From: DATLBY01 sp035526665
GTDB lineage: Bacteria; Acidobacteriota; Terriglobia; Bryobacterales; Bryobacteraceae
Length of the DNA: 8,514 nt
NCBI GenBank assembly: GCA_035526665.1
Contig: DATLBY010000280.1
Span: 1 to 8,514, forward strand
Reading direction: 5' to 3'
The position numbers were made by a program, and so were the translations under genes. Below the pieces are notes generated by a model. That model saw only the letters and a list, made by a program, of their open reading frames with translations, did not search any database and had not been told where the DNA came from. Shown in pieces: positions 1-6,009 of this stretch (position 1 is the first letter of the stretch; the number at the start of each line of letters is the position of its first letter).

Positions 1-175
1 CGCCGCCGGATCTGCGCCTGGGCGCGCGCGCGGTGCTCAGCATGGCGTGCGCCTGTAACTCCTCCAGGCGATCGCCGAGCGGATCCTCCTGGGCGGCGAA
101 CAGTTTGGCGCCGGACCAAAGCAGCGCCACCAGGGTAGCGAAGGCAAACACGAAAATGAATATTCCAAAGAGCAT
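1..175 (-). CDS. tadC: TadC, inner-membrane pilus platform protein (N-terminal 58 residues; runs off the left edge)
   Basis: This is the start of the second GspF-like platform protein, which pairs with TadB in the inner membrane under the CpaF ATPase. The ATG at 175-173 lies 2 bp after the tadB stop (TAG at 180-178), so the two are probably translationally coupled; I see no convincing Shine-Dalgarno. The frame stays open to the window edge. Residues 2-25 are a strongly hydrophobic segment (MLFGIFIFVFAFATLVALLW and on). A charged stretch follows, with DRLEELQAH at about 38-46, then a basic Ala/Arg-rich linker. The same plan (N-terminal membrane helix, then a short L-x-x-L-R/E-E-L motif) opens TadB, as expected for tadB/tadC paralogues. 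The diagnostic T2SSF domain would lie outside the window, so the name rests on position and the N-terminal pattern. Confidence 0.85.
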   Translation of the reverse strand, partial: MLFGIFIFVFAFATLVALLWSGAKLFAAQEDPLGDRLEELQAHAMLSTARAPRRRSGG

Positions 176-177
176 GG

Positions 178-1143
178 CTAAAACTTTGGACTCGCAATCC
201 TGCGAATGATGAGAATTCCGATGATTTCAGAAATGATGGCGTAAGTCAGGAACTTGCTCCCCACCTCGTCGGTATAAAGCAACACAATGTATTCGGGCTT
301 CAAGAACCAGAAACCGACGCCCACGACCAGCGGCAAAGCACATAACAGGCCTGCCGAAAATCGCTGCTGGGCGGTGGCGGCCTTCATTTTGGCGGCGAGA
401 TTCAACCGCTCTCGCACCAGCAAAGCAAGGTTCTCGAGCACCTCCACCATATTGGCGCCGGTCTGACGCTGCAGAATCAGTCCGGTAATAAAAAACTTCA
501 AATCGATGAGAGGGACGCGCCTTCCCATGTTGTGCAGCGCGGCTTCCAGCTGCGATCCAAGCGCAAGCTCCTCCACCACTTTCTTAAATTCCATCCGGAC
601 CGGATCGAACGTTTCGGCTGCGATCGTGTCGAGTCCCGCGTGTATGTTGTGGCCCGCTTTCATGGACCGGTTAAAAAGGTCAATGGCATCGGGCAGCTGC
701 TCTTCGAACTTTTTGACGCGCTTGTTGCGGACGTGGGTGATGTAGAAGACCGGCAGCGCCCCGATGCCGGCCGCCAGCAATAGTTGGAGCGCGAACATGG
801 TGATGAACAGGCGAAACAGCAGGAAGGAGCCGATGGTCAGCAACACAGAGAGCGAGAAGACCTCAGCCGCCCGGTACTTCAGATTGGCCTGTTCGATGTA
901 CATCTGCAGCCGGCGCAGGATGCCGAGCCAGGATACGAAGCCGCCTAGGACCGCAAGTGAGCCGCGGCGGTCGCGCTTGATCAGATCGGGCGCGTTCTTC
1001 GAGCGAACGCTGGTGCGGGCCCTTAGCTCCCGCAGCCGGCCGATGAGAACCTGAGCGGATTCCTGCTGCGGCACATGGAACACCATGTACGCCGCGCCGA
1101 AAAGGACACCCGAGAAGATCAGGAATGCGAGGAAGGTCAGCAT
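178..1143 (-). CDS. tadB: TadB, inner-membrane platform protein of the Tad pilus (T2SSF/GspF family)
   Basis: This 321-residue polytopic protein should form, with TadC, the inner-membrane platform that couples ATP hydrolysis by CpaF to pilin extraction. Visible parts are an N-terminal membrane helix (about 3-21), a basic cytoplasmic linker (about 35-62), two adjacent helices (about 97-115 and 117-135), a cytoplasmic T2SSF domain (about 147-260) and two C-terminal helices (about 265-282 and 299-315). The T2SSF domain has the typical opening FEEQLPDAIDLFNRSMKAGH and the later QRQTGANMVEVLENLA. Length and topology are normal for TadB. The ATG at 1143-1141 is 5 bp after the cpaF stop; a GGGA sits rather far upstream (about 12 nt), so coupling to cpaF translation is likely. 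The tadC ATG follows 2 bp after the stop. Identity is secure as a T2SSF platform protein; TadB rather than TadC follows from gene order. Confidence 0.95.
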   Translation of the reverse strand: MLTFLAFLIFSGVLFGAAYMVFHVPQQESAQVLIGRLRELRARTSVRSKNAPDLIKRDRRGSLAVLGGFVSWLGILRRLQMYIEQANLKYRAAEVFSLSVLLTIGSFLLFRLFITMFALQLLLAAGIGALPVFYITHVRNKRVKKFEEQLPDAIDLFNRSMKAGHNIHAGLDTIAAETFDPVRMEFKKVVEELALGSQLEAALHNMGRRVPLIDLKFFITGLILQRQTGANMVEVLENLALLVRERLNLAAKMKAATAQQRFSAGLLCALPLVVGVGFWFLKPEYIVLLYTDEVGSKFLTYAIISEIIGILIIRRIASPKF

Positions 1144-1148
1144 ACGGT

Positions 1149-2471
1149 CTATCGTTCCCTGATGGTCATCTCCTCATCGAAGATGCCATTGGAGAGATGC
1201 ACGCCATAGGCCTTCAGCCGCTCGATGCACTTCGGCCGGTAACCCGTGCCGCGGAATTTACCGATGGCGCGCCCGCGCTGGCTCATTCCTTCGCGCTCGA
1301 AAACGAAAATATCCCGGATGTCCACCTGATCCTGATCGGGCTCCACCTCCAGAACTTCGCTGATGCCGACAATTTTGCGGCTACCGTCGTTCAGGCGCGC
1401 GCATTGAATGACAATATTGACAGCCGAGGCGAGCATCTGGCGGACCACATTATCGGGAATGCTGGAGCTTGCCATCATAACCATGGTTTCCAGGCGAGCG
1501 AATGCGTCGCGGCCCGAGTTGGCATGACAGGTAGTCATGGATCCGTCATGACCCGTGTTCATCGCCTGCATCATATCGAGCGCTTCCGGACCACGGCACT
1601 CGCCTATTAGGATGCGGTCCGGACGCATACGTAAAGCGTTAATCACCAGGTCGCGCTGCGTAATGGCGCCGGCCCCCTCAATATTCATGGGGCGGGTTTC
1701 CAGCCGTACGATATGCGACTGCTGGATCTGCAGCTCGGCGGTATCTTCGATGGTCACGATGCGTTCTTCTTCCGGTATGAAGCGGGAGAGCGTGTTCAAC
1801 ATCGTCGTCTTGCCCGAGCCCGACCCGCCGGACACCACAATGTTGAGCCGCGCCTCCACGCACCCATTCAGGAAGTCGAGCATGCCCGTGGTGAGCGTCT
1901 CGTTTTTCAAGAGATCTTCGGTAGTGAGAAGCTTTTTGCCGAATCGGCGGATGGAAAGGATAGGACCGATCAGAGAGAGCGGAGGAATGACCGCGCAAAC
2001 GCGCGAGCCGTCTTCCAGACGCGCATCCACAATGGGAGAGGAGTCATCGATGCGGCGCCCGATGTTCGAAACGATCCGGTCAATGATCATCCGCACGTGC
2101 GCCTGATCTTTAAAACGAACATTTGTTTCCACTACGCGCCCGCCACGCTCCACATAGATGCTGTCATAGCCGTTGACCATGATGTCGCTGATGGTGGGAT
2201 CTTTCAGCAGCGGCTCGAGAGGACCCAGACCAAAGACTTCATCCAACACTTCTTCAATAAGGCGTTCACGTTCAGTCAGAGTCATCGGCAGGGACTCGTC
2301 GGTCACGATCCGTTCCACTACGTTGCCGATCTGCTCGCGCACACCTTCTTTGTTCAGGGTTCGCAGCTGATCGGGCGACAGCGAGTTGAGCAGCTTGGTA
2401 TGAATCTGGCCCTTAACATGAAACCAGCGGTCGGCTCCGCTGGCCGGCCGGACGGTGGGCCGGGTGCCCAT
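1149..2471 (-). CDS. cpaF: CpaF/TadA, Tad pilus assembly ATPase (type II/IV secretion ATPase)
   Basis: This 440-residue hexameric cytoplasmic ATPase powers pilus assembly. Residue numbers count from the ATG. The N-terminal domain contains FGLGPLEPLL (80-89) and ISDIMVNGYDSIYVERGG (94-111), both typical of CpaF. Walker A is GGSGSGKTT (215-223), the Asp box RIVTIEDTAEL (237-247), Walker B DRILIGECRG (285-294) with catalytic Glu291, and the His box GHDGSMTTCHANS (308-320). The C-terminus (YRPKCIERLK ... GIF) is the usual CpaF ending. All catalytic motifs are intact, so an active ATPase is expected. A TTG sits one codon upstream (2474-2472), but the ATG at 2471-2469 is 7 nt from a GGAGG and is preferred. 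The gene follows cpaE after a 36-bp gap, the largest internal gap of the operon, and has the best ribosome-binding site in the window, so it may be translated independently of cpaE. Confidence 0.98.
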   Translation of the reverse strand: MGTRPTVRPASGADRWFHVKGQIHTKLLNSLSPDQLRTLNKEGVREQIGNVVERIVTDESLPMTLTERERLIEEVLDEVFGLGPLEPLLKDPTISDIMVNGYDSIYVERGGRVVETNVRFKDQAHVRMIIDRIVSNIGRRIDDSSPIVDARLEDGSRVCAVIPPLSLIGPILSIRRFGKKLLTTEDLLKNETLTTGMLDFLNGCVEARLNIVVSGGSGSGKTTMLNTLSRFIPEEERIVTIEDTAELQIQQSHIVRLETRPMNIEGAGAITQRDLVINALRMRPDRILIGECRGPEALDMMQAMNTGHDGSMTTCHANSGRDAFARLETMVMMASSSIPDNVVRQMLASAVNIVIQCARLNDGSRKIVGISEVLEVEPDQDQVDIRDIFVFEREGMSQRGRAIGKFRGTGYRPKCIERLKAYGVHLSNGIFDEEMTIRER

Positions 2472-2477
2472 CAAGCT

Positions 2478-2483
2478 ACCTCC
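2478..2483 (-). promoter_or_regulatory. Strong ribosome binding site of cpaF
   Basis: GGAGGT on the minus strand, with 7 nt between GGAGG and the ATG at 2471-2469. It decides between two adjacent candidate starts, because the TTG at 2474-2472 would be only 4 nt away. It is the clearest Shine-Dalgarno in the window; most other genes here rely on weak sites or on coupling to the upstream stop codon. Confidence 0.85.
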
Positions 2484-2488
2484 AAACT

Positions 2489-2500
2489 GAACATATGTTG
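2489..2500. promoter_or_regulatory. Possible operator: palindrome AACATATGTT in the cpaE-cpaF gap
   Basis: The 36-bp gap between cpaE and cpaF holds a perfect 10-bp palindrome, AACATATGTT (2490-2499). Including flanks, the plus strand reads GAACATATGTTG (2489-2500), which matches 11 of 12 positions of the symmetric pattern GAAC-N4-GTTC with an ATAT centre. That is the LexA/SOS box form known from Firmicutes and Actinobacteria. The palindrome ends 6 bp from the cpaF Shine-Dalgarno. No promoter elements are evident around it, and the flanking base breaks full symmetry, so a chance match is quite possible. I report it because it falls in the only sizeable intergenic gap. Confidence 0.25.
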
Positions 2501-2507
2501 CATTGAG

Positions 2508-3680
2508 TTAAGCCGATTTTGCCACAGACTTTTTGCCACCCGTGGCTTTGTCGACGAAGGCGCGGAAAGCCTTGTCGAAATCACCCGCCAGTTGACGATC
2601 TGCTACCAGCGGCCGCGCTTTGTTGATGGAGGTCAGGATCGCCGGCGTGCCGGGAATGCCGTAGAAAACCGTTTGATTGAGCGTCTGCTGAATCTGCTCC
2701 AGCGAAACGTAGTTCGGGTTGTTGCGCTTCTGATACTGATTGACCACCACGCGAATCTGGTCCTGCGCAAAGCCCATCCGCATGAGATAGGCCAGGTAAC
2801 GCTGGGCGTTTCGGATAGACGGGAACTCCTGCGTGACCACCAGGTAAATGGAGGACGACGCCTGCAGCGCGCCGAGCACGATCTCGTTGGAGACCGCGCG
2901 ACCGGCATCGACGACAATCGACTCGTACTTCTCGACAAGAAACGTGCCGAATTCCCGGAACATCGATTCCGAAAAATAACCGTGCTGCTCGAGTGCATCC
3001 GGAGGACCAACTAGAAAAAACCCCAGGGGATCACGGGCCACAAAGCCTTCGAATAGTGCCTGGTCCATCCGCGACAGGTTTTCGCCCACTTCCTGCAGAG
3101 TGTATTGCGGCGAGGCGCCCAGCTGCATGGCCGCATCATTGCCGGTCGCGTCCAGGTCAATCAGCACCGTCTGTTGTTTACGCTGAGCGAGTACAGCCGC
3201 GAAGTTCACGGCAAGACTGGTAGTCCCAACTCCTCCTTTTGTGCCAAGAAAGGTATAGATTTTCCCCAGCTTGCTTTCGCTGGTGCTTGCACGCCGGGGC
3301 GCCTTTTCCAAACGCGTGAGCGCTTCCTTGAAATCGGTGCGCCGCAGGGGAAGCAGCATGAAATCGTTGGCGCCGGCGCGCACTGCGCCCAAAACGTTTT
3401 CGCTGTCAGCGTGATAGCCGCAGGCAATGATGTAGATGTCCGGCGCCGCCTGGCGCACCTTCTCCAGTGTGCGGAGCCCATCTTCCGGATCGGCCGACAG
3501 GTCCACCACCAGAGCGGCCTCCGGATGCCGTTCCAGATCCCGGAGGACGCGGATATAAAGATTGGAGGCTACTTCCGGATATTCGGATAGGATCTTGGCA
3601 TTGGGCTGATTCAGCAGGTTCTCGCGGATCATTTCCCGCAATTGTTCATCGGACGAGGCTACTAAAAGAGAGGTTGACAT
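2508..3680 (-). CDS. cpaE: CpaE/TadZ, pilus localisation ATPase with N-terminal pseudo-receiver domain
   Basis: This 390-residue MinD/ParA-superfamily ATPase is expected to position the Tad apparatus at a pole or focus. Residues about 3-125 are a receiver-like domain. The fold pattern and Asp60 (in ALVVDLS) are kept, but the acidic pair is Ser9-Ser10, the switch Thr/Ser position is Cys87 and the conserved Lys is Leu110 (FMLLPL), so phosphotransfer is unlikely. The ATPase domain starts at about 139 with a deviant Walker A, GTKGGVGTT (146-154): signature Lys148 is present, while the usual P-loop Lys is Thr153, as is common in CpaE. Walker A' is TVLIDLDATGND (171-182) and Walker B YESIVVDAG (252-260). 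A Lys/Ala-rich tail ends the protein. The ATG at 3680 is 6 bp after the stop of the second tadE gene; only a weak AAGATCC-type site precedes it, so coupling is likely. Confidence 0.96.
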   Translation of the reverse strand: MSTSLLVASSDEQLREMIRENLLNQPNAKILSEYPEVASNLYIRVLRDLERHPEAALVVDLSADPEDGLRTLEKVRQAAPDIYIIACGYHADSENVLGAVRAGANDFMLLPLRRTDFKEALTRLEKAPRRASTSESKLGKIYTFLGTKGGVGTTSLAVNFAAVLAQRKQQTVLIDLDATGNDAAMQLGASPQYTLQEVGENLSRMDQALFEGFVARDPLGFFLVGPPDALEQHGYFSESMFREFGTFLVEKYESIVVDAGRAVSNEIVLGALQASSSIYLVVTQEFPSIRNAQRYLAYLMRMGFAQDQIRVVVNQYQKRNNPNYVSLEQIQQTLNQTVFYGIPGTPAILTSINKARPLVADRQLAGDFDKAFRAFVDKATGGKKSVAKSA

Positions 3681-3686
3681 AGGATC

Positions 3687-4193
3687 TTATGGCAGACACG
3701 ATCCCTGTTCGGGGTCGCAGCCTGCACTTTCCATTGAGAGGGATGTGTGAAAGTCCGGGATTTGTACCGGCGGCAGCCCCAGGACACTCATAAATCTTCG
3801 AAACTCGTAGTTCTGTATGGAGACGGTTACAGTGTCGGGAATGCAATCGCTGCTGCATTCGCCGCCGGCGCAGGTAAACTCTTCCAGCGCGCCGGTATCC
3901 ACATTGCGGGAGTAATAGGTCACCTGAATATCGACCTGGCCGTTCTGCAACTGATCGCCGTCGATCATCATCGGCACGTGAGTCCGCATGTAAGCGACGA
4001 CATTCTCCTTGCCTGCCTGCCAGCAATGCGTTGTCGCATAACGGGCCCCATCACGCGTAAAATCCACCACGCTATGCCATACCCAAAGCAGTTGGGCAGT
4101 GAAGATGATCATGAATGTAACCGGCAGCACGATGCCGGCAAACGTGATGGCGTATTCAATGGTCGCCTGCCCCGATTCGGAACGCCGTAGCAT
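3687..4193 (-). CDS. TadE-family pseudopilin with a Flp-like cleavage motif (second of two)
   Basis: This 168-residue TadE-like (or TadF-like) minor pilin opens with a short leader, then SGQATIEYAITFAG. Gly8 would be the -1 position and Glu13/Tyr14 the +5/+6 positions, an exact G/xxxxEY motif as in Flp pilins and TadE/TadF. A hydrophobic helix (about 14-39) and the TadE-like DFTRDGARYATTH (44-56) follow. The rest should be extracytoplasmic and has six cysteines (57, 108, 113, 117, 159, 166), so disulfides are plausible. The open frame extends upstream to 4364, but that extension encodes Arg/Gly-rich residues that overlap the preceding tadE gene and would bury the pilin signal. The ATG at 4193-4191, 2 bp after the upstream TGA, is therefore chosen. 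The assignment to the family is firm; TadE versus TadF cannot be settled by eye. Confidence 0.92.
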   Translation of the reverse strand: MLRRSESGQATIEYAITFAGIVLPVTFMIIFTAQLLWVWHSVVDFTRDGARYATTHCWQAGKENVVAYMRTHVPMMIDGDQLQNGQVDIQVTYYSRNVDTGALEEFTCAGGECSSDCIPDTVTVSIQNYEFRRFMSVLGLPPVQIPDFHTSLSMESAGCDPEQGSCLP

Positions 4194-4195
4194 AA

Positions 4196-4699
4196 TCAGG
4201 CGCCCCCGAACGGCACGCGCACGTGCGGCTTGAAGAGAATGGATTCCGAAACCAGGTAGGGTATTGCCGGCCGGATGGAATAACCATCCGGGATGGTTAC
4301 CACCACAAAGCTGGGCGGACCACCTCCGGCCCCCGTGTCGCAGCCCGTGATGGAGCACTCGCACTCGGATACCTCCTGTGTGGATGGATCGTATTTCTCG
4401 ATCCGCACATGGATCATGTCGCTTGTCAGATTCGCAAGCGTCGACTGGGCCGATCCGTCGGTGGTGCCGTTGATTGCAAAACTCTTGGCGGCCACGATCG
4501 CTGAGTCCGCGTCGTCGCAGAAGTTTACCCCCTGTTGGGTGCTCAAATAACGAGCCAGCGTGTACATCGTCTTCTGCAGCGTGTAGTAGGTATAGGTGAT
4601 GCGCGCCAGCTCGGTCATGCCCACCAGCAGCAGAACGAGAAGCGGCATCATCATGGCAGTCTCAATCATCGCGCTGCCGCGAGAGTTCAGACGCTTCAT
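4196..4699 (-). CDS. tadE: TadE-family pseudopilin (first of two)
   Basis: This 167-residue minor pilin-like protein starts MKRLNSRGSAMIETAMMMPL. The short basic leader, Gly8 and Glu13 at +5 match a prepilin peptidase site (G/xxxxE), here followed by Thr rather than Tyr. A hydrophobic helix (about 14-30) leads into MTELARITYTYYTLQKTMYT (28-47), the typical start of the TadE extracytoplasmic region. Further on are Cys61 and a cluster Cys113, Cys115, Cys120, then a Gly-rich turn (GAGGG, 123-127). The ATG at 4699 overlaps the tadG-like stop by 4 bp (ATGA), so its translation is probably coupled to that gene; a GGTGG about 10 nt upstream may assist. It is followed 2 bp later by the second tadE gene. 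The two share only the N-terminal pattern, so they look like diverged paralogues or TadE/TadF partners. Confidence 0.93.
   Translation of the reverse strand: MKRLNSRGSAMIETAMMMPLLVLLLVGMTELARITYTYYTLQKTMYTLARYLSTQQGVNFCDDADSAIVAAKSFAINGTTDGSAQSTLANLTSDMIHVRIEKYDPSTQEVSECECSITGCDTGAGGGPPSFVVVTIPDGYSIRPAIPYLVSESILFKPHVRVPFGGA
4281..4299. repeat. Near-palindrome inside tadE (9-bp arms, 1-bp centre)
   Basis: TAACCATCC (4281-4289) and GGATGGTTA (4291-4299) are perfect inverted repeats around a single G. A further GGATGG at 4273-4278 can pair alternatively with CCATCC at 4284-4289, so two mutually exclusive hairpins are possible. The element sits within the tadE coding sequence, near its 3' third. 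No poly-T tract follows on either strand, so it is not a standard terminator. It may be chance codon content; no function is assigned. Confidence 0.5.
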
Positions 4700-6009
4700 T
4701 GGTGCAGCACCACCTTGCCGGGTCCTGCCGCGAGTTGACAGCCGGAAAAGGAGCCCTGCTTCACGGGGACTACGCTACCTATATAAAGCCCGACAAAACG
4801 TCCGTTTTGATCCGATGGATTTACGGTGGTGGTTCCGAAATTGGGCTCCACAAGAAACTGCCGGAATCCCAGGATAGTCATGGTCCCGGCCGCGGCAAGG
4901 CTTTGCACCACGGGGACTGTGATCACACGCCGCAAATTGCCGGTATAAGCGACGTAATCGTCCAGGTCCGTGAGGTCGGTGTCGGCCACATACGCGGTTG
5001 CGATAGTCTCTACTTCCGGAATCGATGCGCACACGGTGGGAATCGTAGTGGGATCGAAGCGTGACGCCAGTCCGCACAGCATGCTCGAAACTGTAGCGGG
5101 CACGCGATTCTGCGCGCAGGCCAACGGGGCCGCCGTCACCCAGATGCTCTCCTCCGCATTCGCCACAATGCAGGCCTTTGCCGCCGTCTTACTCGGCAAC
5201 AGACCTTGGGCTCCGATGCGATAGATCTGCGAGGCCTCATCCGTGAATAGCGTCGCCTCCTCATCCAGCCGGTTCAGAATTAAGTAAGGGACTCGGGCGG
5301 TGGTGCCCTGCAATAGACCTGGAGTACCGAGTCCATTGCACAGATAGCCGAGTGTATAGCGTGTGTTCGCGGAAAAGCCGAAATTTGTTGTGTCGCCCGC
5401 ATCGAGGGCAGCCACGGCGAACGGCTCGACGCCGCAAGCCGTGCAGAGCGGCGCGCTCATACCCGCTACGGCCTTTGCCGCAATAGGCGCCCTTCTGGAT
5501 TGGCCAAGAGACAGGAAGCTCCAGAAAATGAGCGGAGCGTCCGCCTGCAGGGTCACACGCACGTGTTTGGCGGTGCTTCCGGTCGCCTGGGAACCGCCTG
5601 CCGCATCGCCTTCCCCGATCGCGGCGGCGCGGCTGTCATAGAAAGCAGGTTCATCCACCTGGCTGGTAAGGAGGCCGCTCGATTCGCCGATAGCAAGCCC
5701 GCCGAAGTCGTATTTATTGGCGAATCCGCCGGCGTTGTCGATTGTCAGGTGAGCTGCCGCCACCGCGTCCGTGGTACTTTGCCCGGTGCCGATCAATCGC
5801 CCCGCGGCGGCAATCGCCATAGCGTTCGCGGCCGTGTTGAGTTCGCCCCGAATCAGGTACATCCGCCCGAGGTCGACGGCAAATCCCATGAACCCGAACA
5901 GAACAGGCACAAGAATGACGATGATCTGAATCGAGGTGGCTCCCCGCTCGTTTGCCCGGATGAGGGGAGCTTTACGGCTTTGGTTCCTGGTGTCCACGCG
6001 GCCCAACAA
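4696..6009 (-). CDS. TadG-like pilus-associated protein (Tad domain, cysteine-containing ectodomain)
   Basis: This 437-residue protein has a basic N-terminus (1-22), then RGATSIQIIVILVPVLFGF (22-40), a membrane helix, and FAVDLGRMYLIRGELNTAAN (43-62), the hallmark of the TadE/TadG-like Tad domain. The long remainder is probably periplasmic or pilus-facing and has eight cysteines (189, 192, 224, 280, 298, 312, 327, 424), including a CTAC pair at 189-192; the even number suggests disulfides. No von Willebrand-type MIDAS motif (DxSxS) is visible, unlike some TadG proteins. At the position matching pilin Glu+5 there is Gln28, so processing is doubtful. The first internal Met is residue 41, within the membrane helix, so a non-ATG start is needed. 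TTG at 6009 is favoured by AAAGGA 8 nt upstream; TTG 6006 and GTG 5997 are alternatives. The gene overlaps the cpaC end by 38 bp, and tadE starts inside its stop (ATGA). Confidence 0.88.
   Translation of the reverse strand: MLGRVDTRNQSRKAPLIRANERGATSIQIIVILVPVLFGFMGFAVDLGRMYLIRGELNTAANAMAIAAAGRLIGTGQSTTDAVAAAHLTIDNAGGFANKYDFGGLAIGESSGLLTSQVDEPAFYDSRAAAIGEGDAAGGSQATGSTAKHVRVTLQADAPLIFWSFLSLGQSRRAPIAAKAVAGMSAPLCTACGVEPFAVAALDAGDTTNFGFSANTRYTLGYLCNGLGTPGLLQGTTARVPYLILNRLDEEATLFTDEASQIYRIGAQGLLPSKTAAKACIVANAEESIWVTAAPLACAQNRVPATVSSMLCGLASRFDPTTIPTVCASIPEVETIATAYVADTDLTDLDDYVAYTGNLRRVITVPVVQSLAAAGTMTILGFRQFLVEPNFGTTTVNPSDQNGRFVGLYIGSVVPVKQGSFSGCQLAAGPGKVVLHQ

Noticed and set aside
146..175. A small Flp pilin gene at the left edge
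   Set aside because: The frame after tadB begins with a long hydrophobic segment without a G/xxxxEY site and continues with a charged linker, matching TadC rather than Flp.
2472..2474. TTG start of cpaF one codon upstream of the ATG
   Set aside because: Its spacing from GGAGG is only 4 nt, while the ATG at 2471 has the favourable 7-nt spacing.
1713..3014. A 433-codon open frame on the plus strand across cpaF and cpaE
   Set aside because: It is antisense to two well-conserved genes with intact motifs, shows no recognisable domain and is rich in Arg/His/Asp as expected from GC-rich shadow frames.
4194..4364. N-terminal extension of the second tadE gene to a start at 4364
   Set aside because: The extra 57 residues overlap the upstream tadE coding region, are Arg/Gly/His-rich without pattern, and would place the G/xxxxEY pilin signal deep inside the protein. 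The ATG at 4193 fits the family.
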